From NCBI GenBank assembly GCA_004835665.1, contig RBKR01000002.1, forward strand, positions 558,001 through 622,000: a stretch of 64,000 nucleotides of DNA, written 5' to 3'. The notes below the pieces were generated by a model. That model had not been told where the DNA came from and ran no database searches. It saw only the letters and a list, made by a program, of their open reading frames with translations. Both the position numbers and the translations under genes were made by a program. Below are positions 12,107 through 24,495 of the stretch, piece after piece; positions within the stretch are counted from its first letter, which is position 1, and each line of letters opens with the position of its first letter. Source of the DNA: Phoma sp. XZ068. Lineage: Eukaryota; Ascomycota; Dothideomycetes; Pleosporales; Didymellaceae.

Positions 12107-15100
12107 ATGGCAACTAGTGCAGTCAACCTGCTCGTCTTTGGAGACCAGGCGTTGGAGAAGCTGCCCGGGGTGCGGTTGCTGGCACGCAAGGCGCAGGCGA
12201 GCGCAGTGGCAGCGAGATTCCTGCGGGCAGCAGCAGATGCAATACAGAGCGAGGTGCGCGAGCTGCCGGCAGAGGAGCGGGCGGATGTCGACGACTTTGA
12301 CTCCATTCTGGGGCTCGCTGAGGCCAATGCGACACGGAAGGAGCCTAATGAGGCCATCGCAACGGCACTGATGGCCGTGGTACGGCTGGGAGAACTAATC
12401 ATACACGCCGACACAGACGCAAGCATCCTGGGTTCGCCTGCGCCGAACAAGCGCACAGTGGTGCTGGGACTCTGCTCGGGCCAGCTATCAGCCGCGGTCG
12501 CGGTGGCGGCGCGCGACACAAACGAGCTGTTTGCGATGGCCGTGGAGACGACCCGGATTGCCTTCCGCATGGGCCGCGACATTTGCTGCAACTCGCGGAG
12601 AATCGACCCTTCACCTGGCCAGTGGGCGACGACACTAGTGGGACTCGACATGGCGCATGTTCAACGCATCCTGGATGACTTCCACTCGACCACCCGCGTG
12701 CCCCTGGCGAGTCGCATCGCCATTGGCTTCGAGGCGCGCGGCTGGATGACGCTCTTTGGTCCCCCCTCGACGCAGGCACGGCTGTGGGCATGGAGCTCCG
12801 AGTTAGGTCAGGCACCACGAATCCCCGCCGAGGCCCGTGGTGGCGTGCATATGCCGACCATGATGCCTATCGACACTGCATGGGTGGTAGGCTCATCAGC
12901 ATTGCTGGAGACGCCGCTGGATTCAGCAAAGGCGATCATGCCCTCGACTCACGACGGTTCGCTGCTGACTGCTGGCACTCTGGGCGAGCTCTTGCGTGCG
13001 GTGTTGCCCGACATTGTCCACAATCCTATCCGCTTCCAGCCAACGCTAGACGCTATCACAGCCGCGCTGCCGTCGGGCCGTCCCGTGCGGCTCACCGAGC
13101 TTGGACCTACGTCACACACAACCTTGATCCAACGGACACTAAGCGCGAGCGGCATTACAGCAACACTGAATACTGGCCCTGCAGCCTCATCGCTGCCAGC
13201 GCCCAGCGCAGGGCTGCCGGTGAGCAGTGGTTCCATTGCAGTCGTGGGCATGTCCGGCCGCTTCCCTGGCGCAGGCGCTGGGGGCGGCGTTGATGCCTAC
13301 TGGGACGAGGTGCTGGTCAATGGGCAGCGCTGTGTCTCTGAGATCCCCAAGTCACGCTTCGACGTCGACAAATACCCCGAGTCGTCTCGATATGGTGCGT
13401 TTCTCGACAGTCCGGGCCTGTTTGACCATCGTCTGTTCAACGTATCGCCACGTGAGGCGCTGCAGATGGATCCCGGCCACCGTCTGCTACTGACGGCCAG
13501 TTACGAGGCGCTCGAGTCTGCGGGCTACTATCCAGACGCCACACCCGCGACACGCAGTTCACGCATTGCAACCTTCTTTGGCCAGGCGTCGGACGATCAC
13601 CGCGAGGTGCTGGCCAATGAGGGCGTTGACATCTACTATATCCCTGGTATGCAACGCGCTTTTGGGCCTGGTCGCATCAACTATCACTTCAAGTGGGGCG
13701 GCGGTGCCTTTGGACTCGACAGTGCCTGTGCGTCCAGTACCACGGCCGTCATGCTCGCCTGCCGTGCCCTACAGGACCGGGACTGCGACACGGCACTAGC
13801 AGGCGGCAGCTCAGTGCTCAGCTCGCCGTGGCCGTACGTTGGCCTCGCCCGTGGTGGCTTCCTGTCACTCACCGCTGAGGGATGCAGCACGTTCCACGAC
13901 GCCGCTGACGGCTACACGCGCGGTGAGGCCGCCGGTGTGGTTGTGCTCAAGCGCCTGGAAGACGCCCTCGCCGATAACGACAACATCCTAGGCGTCATTT
14001 CCGGTGCCGCCCGCAACTACAGCAGCGATGCAAGCTCCATCACCCACCCCTCAGTCACGGCACAGCAACGGCTTTATCGTGAGGTGCTGCACAAGACAGC
14101 CACAGATCCCACCACCATTTCCTATGTCGAGATGCACGGCACAGGCACCCAAGCAGGCGATGCCGCCGAGATGTCGTCAGTGCTGTCGGCCTTTGGCTCT
14201 GGCCGTACCAAGGAGCACCCGCTAGTGCTCGGTGCGGTCAAGGCAAACATTGCTCACGGTGAAGCTGCCGCCGGTATCTCCTCACTGCTCAAAGTCCTGC
14301 TCATGTTCCGCGAGCGGCACATTCCCCCTCAACCCAACGCACCTTTCAAGATCAACTCGAAATATCCTGATCTGGAATCGCTGAATGTGCGCATTGCAAC
14401 TGATCTCTCTCCTCTCACTCCTGCTGCCGATGGCAAGCGGCGAGCATTTGTAAACACGTTTGATGCCGCGGTATGTATCTCCATTCTTTAATGATTGTAT
14501 CGTCACAGTTCTAGAACTTTCTCACCGACGCCGGAGATAACTTTTACTGACACATTTTCCAGGGTGGCAACTCGTGCGTGCTACTTGAGGAAGCTCCGCC
14601 CAAGCCTCATAAAACAATTGACCCACGACCATGCCATATTGTGACCGTATCCGCTCGTACGCCAGCTGCGTTTGCTGCGAACAAGCAGAGGTTGGGTGAC
14701 TATCTCAAGAAAAACCCTGCAGTGCGACTCGCTGATGTTGCCTACACTACCACTGCTAGACGCATGCATGGCCCTCTTCGTACTGCTTATACAGTCAAGA
14801 ACACTGCCGAGCTACTAGACTGCGTGGCAGCTGATGCTAACGCAGCCCCTGCCAAAGCTCGCGGCACCACCCCTAATGTCATTTTTACCTTCACCGGCCA
14901 AGGCTCCCTCTATGCTGGCGTGGGCCAACATCTCTGGCAACACAGTCCGTCGTTCCGCCGCGAGTTGACATCACTCCAGAAGCTTGCTGATCTTCAGTCT
15001 CTGCCAAAATTCACTCACATCATCTCTCAAGCCAACATCGACGTGGTAACGGCTAGCCCAGCACAGACCCAGCTTGCCATTGTGGCCTTGGAAATTGCCC

Positions 15101-18100
15101 TTGCTCGTATGCTCCAGCAACTCAATGTACAACCGCAAGCTGTCATTGGACATAGCCTTGGTGAATATACCGCGCTCTGCATCGGTGGGACGCTCTCCAT
15201 GAGCGACACACTCTATCTTGTGGCCACCCGTGCCGCCATGATGGAGGAAAAGCTTCAAGCGCACGAGTATGCTATGCTTGCTGCGAGCGAGCCCGAACCA
15301 GCGATACGTCAGCGTCTGGCTTCCGGAAAGTGGGCGTCATGTGAAGTGGCCTGCATCAACGCACCCAGTATGACCGTCATTAGCGGTACCACCACTGATA
15401 TCGAGGGCCTTCAGGAGAAGCTCAAGGCATCTGGCGCACGTGTGACGCTCCTACGCGTCCCATATGGCTTCCATTCCAAGCAACTCGAGCCTATACTTGA
15501 TAGTTTCGAGCAATGTGCTGAAGGAGTCGTCTTCTCGAAGCCAACCGTTCCCATCGCATCCACATTGTTGGGCGAGATCGTTACTGATTCCGGTGTCTTT
15601 TCGGCAAACTACCTTCGACGTCAAGCGCGGGAGCCGGTATCTTTTGTGCCTGCGCTCGAGGCGTGCAAAGTTGCTGGGCTCATCAACGACAGCACCATGT
15701 TTGTCGAGGTGGGCCCTGAGGCTATATGCAATGGCCTAGTCCGTGCAACACTCTCTATCCCGCAGGACCGTCTCCATGCGTCTCTAAAGCCCAAGGTTGA
15801 CAACTGGACGACGCTATCTACAACCTTGGCGGCACTCTACACTGCAGGCCTTCCCGTTAACTGGCCCGAGTTCCATAAAGACTTTGTCAAGCACCTTAGC
15901 ATGGTCGCCTTGCCACACTATGCCTTTGATGAAAAGGACTTCTGGACCCCTTTCCAGCAGAAGATGATACAGGACACTCGTGAGCCTGTCGCTGAGCCCG
16001 ATCCTGCGCCGTCTGTTGCTGGATTTCCGACATCATCGCTACAACGTTTCAAAGGCACCACCTACGACGGCGATAGCCTGACTGTCGTGTTTGAAACCGA
16101 CCCATACGAGCAACAATTGATTGCCGCTATCCGTGGGCATATAGTTTCTGGAATGACTATCTGCCCTTTCAGTATCTTCTGCGACATGGCTTTGTCAGTA
16201 GCCAAGTATGCACACGGCGTCTTGCTCCCAAATGCGCAGTGCCCCCTCTTCAGCGTCTCCAACCTGGCTATCACGCATGCCTTGGTGGTATCTGACACAC
16301 CGCGCCAGCAGACGGTTGAAGTGAGCGCCACAGTGCCCAACTCGAAAAAACCATCCACGTGCGAGGTGACGTTCTCGCTACGTGATGAAACTGGCACCCA
16401 CCATGTTGGCAGTTGCGTTGTTTCTTACACCAATGCCAATGATGATACCAAGAAGGAATTATCGCGCGGGCTATTCTTTATCCGTGAACGTATCGAATCC
16501 CTCCGCGAAAAGGCTAGTCGCGGTTTCGGCCACCGCATGTTCAAGCCAGTCATCTACCGGCTTTTCCAGAATCTTGTCGATTACGCACCAAGCTACCAAG
16601 GTCTTGAAGAAGTCGTTCTGGACGGCGACTCCCGCGACACTGTCGGAATGGTCAAGTTGCCCGCGAACGCTGGCAGAGGCAATTTCATGTACAAGGCACA
16701 TCTTCTGGATGCCGTGGTTCATCTCGCGGGGTTCCTTCTGAACTGCGGCCTCAAATATCCCAAAGACATTGCCTTTCTCTCGACTGGCGTGGAGAAATGG
16801 CATTTCTTCGAGGAACTCTCAGACGATGTCACGTACACCAGCTATGTGCACATGGAAGAAGTACAGGGAGGCTCTCTGCTAGTCGGAGATGTCTATATCT
16901 TCAATGGCGAGGACCTAGCTTGCGTGGCTCTTGGTATCGAATTCAAGAAGATGAAGAAATCCACTTTGGCTGCGATCCTGCAAGCTGCGGGCCCAAGTCA
17001 ACAGCAACGTGGCAATGCGAGACAGGTGGGCACTAAACTTGCCAAAGCTGCTCCTCCATATACTACGGGAAGCCCAACGCCGCCAGATGCATCAGTCTCA
17101 GAAGACGACGGCGGCGATTCGTTAACGCCTGCCACCTCTGTTAGCCGGGATGACGCAAAACAACCAGCAGCGGTCGAGAAACTGCTTGCTGCCGTGGCGA
17201 CCGAGTCTGGGGCTGACCGGGCCGAGATGACGCCAGATGCGGCATTTGCCGATATGGGAGTCGACTCGCTGATGGTGATTGCAATCCTCGCTGCCGTCAG
17301 GAATGAAACTGGCGTTGAGCTGCCGGCCACGTTCTTCTTCGATAATCTCACTGTCGGTGAAGCCATTTCAGCTCTTGGCGGGAAAGCTGTGCTCACAGAT
17401 GCTGAAGATGAGGAAGAGGATGACGATGAAAATGGGGATAGCGACGATGATGTGGAAGACGCTGCGGCATCTGAAGCGGGCGAAGAGATTGATATCCCAC
17501 TGGCGGATGAGAATCAGGTACAGCTATCGCACACCATCGAGGTGAAGCAGGAACAAGCGCCCACTCAGAACCGCGCAAAGGTGATTCTGCTGCACGGCTC
17601 ACCCTCGTCTACAGAGACACCAGTCTTCATCCTAGCCGACGCGACGGGAACAGTAAGCTCATTCATGACACTCCCAGCGCCCGCTTCCGGACGGAGGGTA
17701 TACGGTATCGAATCACCCTTTGCCCGTGACGCCTCATCCTACACCTGCAGCGTCTCACACCTTGCCCAATCTTACACCACCGCCATCCGCGAGACCCACC
17801 CAACCGGACCCTACGTTATCATCGGTTTCTCTGCAGCTGCCATTCACGCCCTCGAAGTATGCAGACAGCTCTCCTCCAATGTCCTCAGCCTCATTCTCAT
17901 CGACATGCCCGCGCCCGCTGGCCCCGAGCTAGCCGAGCAGGTAAACCTCCCTCACGTACTCACAGCCGAGCATCTCCAGCGCTCGGGCGTCTTCCTCGGC
18001 ACCGCAGGCGCAGCTCGTTGCGCCACACTTATGCTGCCCAAACCGCGGAAACAACACCTCTGCGCAACTGTGAAAGCACTGCTAGCGTACCGCGCCACCC

Positions 18101-18378
18101 CCCTGGACGCATCTGCTCGACCGCAGCGCGGCACCGTGCTCATCACAGGCTCAACGGGCCCCATCGTCGGCGGTGGTGAGGAAGCAGATCCCGCGCTTGT
18201 GCGATGGGCGCGCGGGCAGGCAGACGATGAGAGCGATGAGACGCAGGGCTGGAAGGCGCTTGTGGGCGAGGTGAAGCGGTATAGTGTTGATGCTAGTCAT
18301 GTTGATATGTTTCTGTATCCGAAGGCGAGGGAGGTGGGGAAGGTATTTGGAGAGGTTGTTGAAGGCATTTTTGCTTAG
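12107..18378 (+). CDS. Non-reducing polyketide synthase (SAT-KS-AT-PT-ACP-TE)
   Basis: Exons 12107-14470 and 14563-18378 encode 2059 residues. The start was chosen where the SAT domain begins (MATSAVNLLVFGD). The SAT covers about residues 1-355, with its cysteine at 123 in GLCSGQ, so it can load a foreign starter. The KS (375-800) has Cys541 in DSACASS and His677 and His717. The malonyl-AT (about 895-1200) has Ser986 in GHSLGE. The PT domain has His1314 (GHIVSG) and Asp1504 (LLDAVVH). There is a single ACP with Ser1690 (VDSL). After a strongly acidic linker (about 1734-1770) comes a C-terminal TE whose Ser1878 sits in GFSAA, with His in DASHVDM near the end. A TE rather than a reductase or Claisen cyclase, plus the adjacent reducing PKS, fits resorcylic or dihydroxyphenylacetic acid lactone assembly. 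Ring-closure register cannot be read by eye. Confidence 0.96.
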
Positions 18379-19072
18379 TTAGTTTTGGGGTGGACGAGGT
18401 GCTGGTGGTTGTGTCTTTAGAGTGTGATAGACTGTGTATGTTTTGGAGTTTGTATTTTAGATTATTCATTGGCGTTTGTAGAATTTGCTAAGAGGACTGC
18501 TTTGTGGTGTTATGCTCGTGTTTATGTGCTTTGGATATACTTTTCAGTTGCTCAAACTTAGAATAAATACAAGTGTTGTTAACCCAAACATACAACCCTT
18601 GCTCATCAAAGTAAAGCATCTGCCTCTATCAAGAACTACCGCTCCTTATCTCACACATATCCCCCATCCCGAGGCGTTGCGTACTCGTATACTTATACCC
18701 ATTCGAACCCCTGGCCACTGCTTCACAGATCGAAGAACAGTTGCAGGGTTTCCTGTGAGGTAATTATTAAGCTGAGAAGCGCAACGGCTTCATCTTGGAC
18801 CCTTCTGTGGCTTATCTGCAGTCTAAGTCCGCTCTTCACTAAGGAGAAAAGAGGTGGAGTGGTGGATTGTGAAGATGGACGATATTCTGTTGTATGTGTG
18901 TGAAAGTGTACGTGATATAGCACTGACACGACTAATTTGGCCTCATTGCAAAATATAGAGAATTGTGATTAAGTACTATTGTTGGATGACCAGTCTGTGC
19001 CCTTGCAGTTAGATTCCGACTTTTTTTCATCTTATTATAATGCATTGTGTACAAGACTTGTATGCCGTCTAT
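18379..19072. other. Intergenic between convergent NR-PKS and FAD monooxygenase
   Basis: The 694-bp spacer lies between two convergent 3' ends. It is A/T-rich in its second half and contains only short open frames with no recognisable product. Confidence 0.6.
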
Positions 19073-20517
19073 CTACTCTGACCAGTCCGTGTAGATTTTC
19101 TCATTCAGAACCTCCTGGCATCTTTCGTACACGTCGAAGCTGCACGGAGGATATGCTGTTAGTCGGTGCGCAACAGAAAGAAACGAGGGTAAATGGAGGC
19201 GAGCACATACCTAGCATCGTGCGCAAAGCGTTCAGCGACATTCGTCGGGACTGTAGCAATCAGCACAAAGGCAAATTCGAAGTGGATGGAGATACATACT
19301 AGGCACGCCGTCTTCGGCATACAACGCCACCTCGGCGAGCACATCGTCCTCCCATCCCGCCACAGCGCGTGAGAGAATCTGCACTCTGCTGGCACGCTTG
19401 ACACGCACACGCTCAAATAGCGCAAGCCTTGCCGATAGCAGCGCTGCGTCCGTGAGCCCATGCAGCAGGAAGCCCAGCGCCCCGCCGTCCTCGATGGCCT
19501 GGTTCGCGCCCTGTCCGCTGAACGGGAGCATCTGCAGGTGTTAGCGGAGAAGGAACGAGAACAAGAGAAACGGACTGGATGGGCTGCGTCACCGACCAAC
19601 ACTGCGCGTCCGGCCGTCCAGTGTTCGAGCGGTGGAAGCGTGTACAGCGGCCAGAGCCCCACGCCCTCCGCCTTGTCCAGCACGGCGCGCAGCTGGGGGT
19701 GGAATTGCCCAAACTCACTGAGCAGCCGCGTTTTGCACGCTGCTGGGTCCTTTTCTGCAATGGCGCCATCGTCGTCTGCTGGATCACGGTGCACGCCTAC
19801 CAGGTTTTGCACCGTACCGTTGCGGCAGGGGTACCACATCAGATGCAGAGGCGGCGTGCCGGCATACATAGCCATGCTCCCCTTTGGCGGAGGGGGGACA
19901 TGCTTGGCTCCATTGTCGTGGTCACTCACTGCCGCCGTGGGGAGGAGGAAGCGGAATGCAGAGAAGCCGCTGCGCTTGGATGGAGTTGGGGGTGGAGCGG
20001 GACCAGCCGCAGTGGCTGGAACAGCGGAGGTGGCGTTGCCAAGAACAAAGCCTCGCACTACCGAATGGACCCCATCAGCACCTACAACTAGATCCGCGCT
20101 CAACACGCTGCCATCTACCAACATGACACGCCCCGTGTGCACATCAACAGCTTCCACGGCCACACCCAGCCGCAGCGTTACGCGGTTGGCAGCAATCCGC
20201 ATCAGCTCTGCGTGCAGGTCGCCGCGGTGGACTGCAAGATAGTCGCCGGGCAGGATCAGCGGCGGAGCGAGGGGCCTCAGCGTCGCGCCGTCAATACGCG
20301 CCATTGTGTTCATTGCGACGGCACCAGCGCGCGCAAAGTCGAACCCCAGGCGCTGCAGCACGCGGCACCCATTGGGCGTCAGGTTCAACGCCGCGCCCAC
20401 CTCGCCTGCAAACTGCGATCTTTCCACCACCGTCACCGTGTGTCCCGCCTGCTGCAGCGTTGCCGCCGCGGTCACCCCGCCCACTCCAGCCCCCACAACA
20501 ATGATGTCGAGCCCCAT
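19073..20517 (-). CDS. FAD-dependent aromatic monooxygenase (salicylate-hydroxylase-like)
   Basis: Four exons on the minus strand (20517-19576, 19531-19300, 19250-19211, 19139-19073) give 426 residues; the third exon is only 40 nt. Class A flavoprotein monooxygenase landmarks are in order: the N-terminal Rossmann GAGVGG for FAD, the VVGADGVHS motif near the middle, and GDAAHPMLPFSGQG, which spans the first splice junction. Such enzymes use NAD(P)H and O2 to hydroxylate a phenolic ring, sometimes with loss of a carboxylate. In this cluster the likely substrate is the aromatic core released by the non-reducing PKS. An extra hydroxyl could be the site for the neighbouring methyltransferase, or create a hydroquinone for the questin-oxidase-like protein. 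It is divergent from the methyltransferase, with a 375-bp shared promoter. The family is secure; regiochemistry is unknown. Confidence 0.93.
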
Positions 20518-20892
20518 CGTATGCAGCGTGAATCAGTCCCACAATTGATGAAATGGCGGGGATTCGGAATGGAAGTTTGGTGTTAGTGGCCGTTTATTTG
20601 TAGTCCACTTTTGGGTGCTCCTAAATACCATCATCTCGGCGTTGCATTCAGACGTCGGTCATTTTTGTTGATTCAACACGCCAGCACCACCGACCACCAC
20701 CGACGTGCTATTCTGTTGCCTTCTGCTCGGCGACTTTTCTCTCAGTGCTGGACTCGAAGTCTTACGTTCTTGCACACGCATACTGAGGCTCACACATGTC
20801 CGTCATGATGCAGCTTATAAGCCACCAACTGAGAGGCCCTGGATCTTTGCTACCCCTTCGGCAACTCGACCCTCCATATTTTCCTGCCCAAT
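20518..20892. promoter_or_regulatory. Bidirectional promoter, FAD monooxygenase / O-methyltransferase
   Basis: This 375-bp divergent promoter contains a perfect tandem 10-mer (20685-20704) and an inverted GTCGGT copy at 20654-20659. A TCG-N6-CGA element lies at 20858-20869, about 24 bp before the methyltransferase ATG. Co-regulation of the two tailoring genes is likely. Confidence 0.55.
20685..20704. promoter_or_regulatory. Tandem 10-mer CACCACCGAC x2 in a divergent cluster promoter
   Basis: Two exact, adjacent copies of a 10-mer place two ACCGAC cores one helical turn apart. A third core in inverted orientation (GTCGGT) lies 26 bp to the left. This is the geometry of a transcription-factor site, but no factor is known. 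Confidence 0.3.
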
Positions 20893-22238
20893 ATGAGTCT
20901 GCAATCGCTCTCTGCTGATGTTACACGGCTGGCCGGTCAGCTCGAAGCCCAGCTAAAGGAGCTTAACATTCCCCTTCCCACCGCTGGCGAGAGCGGAAGT
21001 TCCCCCTTCGCCGCCGAGTCACCTGAGGCGCGCGCAACTAGGAATACCCTTATCGATGCCGCCGTTCAGCTGACAAGGCTCGCTCAAGGCCCTGAAGACC
21101 ATGTGCTGGAGGTTGCTATGGGAGCGGTGTGTAGACCTTTGACTTCACCTTGACAAAAACACCTGCTTTGATGTCAACTGAAACCTCATCATCAGGCCGC
21201 TAACGCTTTCAGGCCGCCGATTCCGCCGTACTTGGTACCATTGTTCGCTTTGGCCTGCCCCAGCGGATTCCGCTGGGCGGAAGTGCGACCAGCACCGTCT
21301 TAGCAGAAGGCTCCGGACTCGAGAAGTCCATCGTGGCTCGCATCCTGCGGTATGCAGTGGGACAGGGCATCTTCCAGGAACTGACACCTGGAACATTTTC
21401 TCACACAGCTGCCTCAGCACGACTAGCGAGTGACGAGCACTTGCGAGATATTGTCCTGCTCACCACGCATGATGTCGCTCGCATTCTGGCCCGCTTGCCC
21501 GACGCCCTTCACACCAAGGCACCCACAGCCTTCAACGTCGCTTTCCCCGAGTACACTTCCGTCTTTGACTACTTCGCCAAAGACGCCCAAGCAAGCAACC
21601 GCTACCACCGCTACCTCCTTGGCCGAGTCAACACCTCCCGCTGGGCAATCCACCACCTGCAGTCCGCCTGGGACTGGGCCAGCATCGGCAGCCGCACCAT
21701 CATCGACGTAGGCGGCTCCTCAGGCCACACGTGCCTCGCCCTCGCTGAAGTCTGTCCCAATGCCCGCTTCATCATCCAAGACATCGACCGCGAAGCCCTT
21801 ACCCACGCCCGCACCGCCGTCCAAGCCGCAAACCCAACAACCGCATCCCGCATCTCCTTCGAAGAATACGACTTCTTCACACCCCAGCCCACATCCGCTG
21901 ACGTCTACATCTTCCGCCACATCCTGCACGACTGGTCCGACGAAGACACCGTGCGCATCCTCCGCAATCTCGTCCCCGCCCTGCGCCCCGGCGCCCGCGT
22001 CCTCGTCAGCGAGGGTCTGCTGCCTGAGCCGCCCGCGCGCCGCGCACTCACGCTCGACACCAAGCAGATCCGCATTGAGGATTTGTTCATGATGGCCGTG
22101 CATGCTGCGCCTGAGCGCAGCCAGTCGGACTTTGAACGCGTGTTTGCTGAGGCGAGTCCCAAGTTCCGGCTTGTGGGGACTTCGGTGGGCCAGGCGGGGG
22201 CGTTTCAGGCGCTGTTGGAGTTTGAATTCGTGGGGTAG
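20893..22238 (+). CDS. SAM-dependent O-methyltransferase (COMT-type)
   Basis: Exons 20893-21126 and 21213-22238 encode 419 residues. An N-terminal helical and winged-helix dimerisation region precedes the catalytic domain. That domain has a SAM-binding motif I reading IIDVGGSSGH, an acidic ribose-binding segment ending in QDID, and the catalytic-base motif HILHDW with SDED after it. This matches fungal class I O-methyltransferases that act on phenolic hydroxyls of polyketides, such as AflP- and hypothemycin-type tailoring enzymes. It is divergent from the FAD monooxygenase and is the last gene of the recognisable cluster; a 2.2-kb gene-free stretch follows. It most likely methylates a phenol of the aromatic core, possibly one created by the monooxygenase. 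The acceptor position cannot be deduced. Confidence 0.93.
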
Positions 22239-24495
22239 ACGGTGGTAGAATTATTTATTGAATGAGATATGGTGATGCTTTGTTGATGCTTCGTTGTGTT
22301 AATTGTGTTGGTGGTGGTGCGATGGTAGTCATGCTAGTTTGTGTGGCTACTGCGTGCGTTACTGCATATCTGAAGTCTATCTTAACATAAATCATTCTTA
22401 TCCTCAAGACTGAGATTACGGCGTGTAAATCCTGGATTCGTTGTCAAACCATCTACCTGCTTACACATTAACGTACTTACTAAACAACGTCCTATCTCCT
22501 CATCTCGCACTATTCACAGAGTACCACATTTCCCGACGATCCACATAACACTCACCCAGTGCAAAAATCTCGTTAGTGTTGTGTTAGCAGCTAGCAAACC
22601 AGCTATCGACCAGAAATGTTAAGCAGAAGAGAGTAGAGGCTAGGATAAATTTGGGATTATACAAGAACACCTTCAATATATACTGGCTTAGCTATGTTTT
22701 TTTAAGCAATGTATTTTCTCCTAGTATACCGCTTCCACGTACCTCTGCAATCAAAGGCGTAGTTACGAGTGAGGTTCAGGGAAACACACCAGCCGTAGTA
22801 AACTCAGTGTTACCACTATCCAAGATAGAATCTTCTTCGAGGCTGACAATACAATGGACAGCTGCCTTTATTGAAAACTGGTAAGGATAAGGTTTTATTC
22901 ACTATTCTTCTATGCTTATTCAACTCGCACACCGATAACCCCTCGCGGGTCACAACTTACACCTACCCCAGCTGTCGCCATCTGCCGTCCATGCAGAGCG
23001 AAACCATCTTCCCCGTCCTTTTCATCAGAAGCAGGTTCATCCTCAGCATAAAACGGATATCCTCACAAATGCAGTTGTAAGCATACAAGGCGCAGTGTTA
23101 TTTGAGGACTAGTTTAATAATCCATTAATGTAGTCATTACCAGCACATAGGTGGTATAGCATGTACACCTCTATTACGAAGCTATGAATTATCTCTAGAG
23201 AAGAGGCCTGTGAGGATGTAAGGGGTAAGCGATTTGTAGTCTGTAGCTTTAGAATAGTAGTTGTAAGTAGAAGTAGGTTTTTTTTTTTTTTTTTTTTTAA
23301 ATACACAACTTCTATTTTGCACTTGTTCGATGCAAAATTTTCCACGTCGATGATGTAGACGGATATATACAAGAGTATCCGCAAGAGAGATAACTAACCT
23401 TTACTTGTGTAGAGGAAGGAGAGTTATTCGAATGCGATAATTTGGTAGGTATCCCAGTTTAAAAATTTCTAAAAGTCTATGCGATGGAATTATTACTTCA
23501 GTGCTGCACCACCTCCCCCTCCATGGAAAACTACATAAATAATTCATTGTATTCAGCATGCCGATATAATCCCAATGATGTTCAACCTCTAAAAGTATAT
23601 CTCGTTTGGACACAACATCCATCGACTGCCACGATATTCCACAGTCCAAAACTCTGTTCGTTCCATCTTTATTCCTGGAGGTCACCACCATCAAAACAAC
23701 ACAGCCAAGGACTCGTCTCCCACCCAGCAAGAAACCCAAGAAGCTGACGACGACAATAACCACAGCATCTCGATCCGACTTCTTTTTCCAAGCCATTTTC
23801 ATCTGGGAATTATCGAATTTATTTATGCACTGAATGCATTTGCTTGATGTTAATCGGCATGTATTGGGTGTTTCCGCGCCATCCGGATACGCCGCGTCAC
23901 TTGTTTTTTTTTTCGCGGCGCTGACGTCGTCGACGGATGTGAGGCTACTTCTAGGGCTATCGAGTACAGGAGACTCCTTGTAGAATGTCTGTTTTTCAGC
24001 ATGAAATGGGCTTTTATTGGTGTTTCTGTGCTGTCCAGGGATGGCACATGTTTTCGCTTCACTTGCTGCGTTGAGGAAGGATGTGAGGCTCTGCTGCAGG
24101 GTGTCGAAGAGGAGGCTCCCTGTAACATACTTTCAGATCACCGAACAAATTTCTTAGGATGGCCACTAAGGTTTATTGAGCGGTCTGTCTATTGTACTAT
24201 ATAGTATATTGCTTCGGCTGGTACTCGGTTGGATAGTCGGCGGTATGGCGGAGGGAAACGAACAGCCTTATGCCAAGGTGGGCGTGGATCGCAACTCTGG
24301 ATATTCAGCGTTCATGGCCGCCACCTGTCGTACTTCGCATTCATAGCTGCATGTAGCGTAAAGTATGGTAGTTGGAGGAGGCAGTGGTGAGGCTGAGGGC
24401 GGGGTAAGTAAATGAAAGGCGCTTCTAGCCTCAAGCGCCTGGGCAGTTGAAACTTCGAGCGGGAGCCTACCTTGAAGTTCAAAACAACACCGATC
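22239..24495. other. Gene-free AT-rich spacer at the right edge of the PKS cluster
   Basis: About 2.25 kb without a supportable gene. The part from 22380 to 23860 is A/T-rich with a run of 21 T at 23278-23298. Short open frames have no recognisable domain and no coding bias. Around 23910-24100 two loosely similar segments share GGATGTGAGGCT. This may be a decayed repeat, but no terminal repeats or transposase motif were seen. Confidence 0.5.
23278..23298. repeat. Homopolymer T run (21 nt)
   Basis: An uninterrupted run of 21 T residues lies in the AT-rich spacer. It could be a poly(A) tail remnant of a minus-strand retroposed sequence or simple slippage. No flanking target-site duplication was identified. 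Confidence 0.8.

Noticed and set aside
19460..20242. 260-codon plus-strand frame
   Set aside because: Antisense to the FAD monooxygenase, which has full family motifs on the minus strand.
23850..24128. 92-codon minus-strand frame with two similar SHPS-K/R-rich segments
   Set aside because: The internal similarity is loose, there is no recognisable family, and it lies in compositionally odd intergenic DNA.
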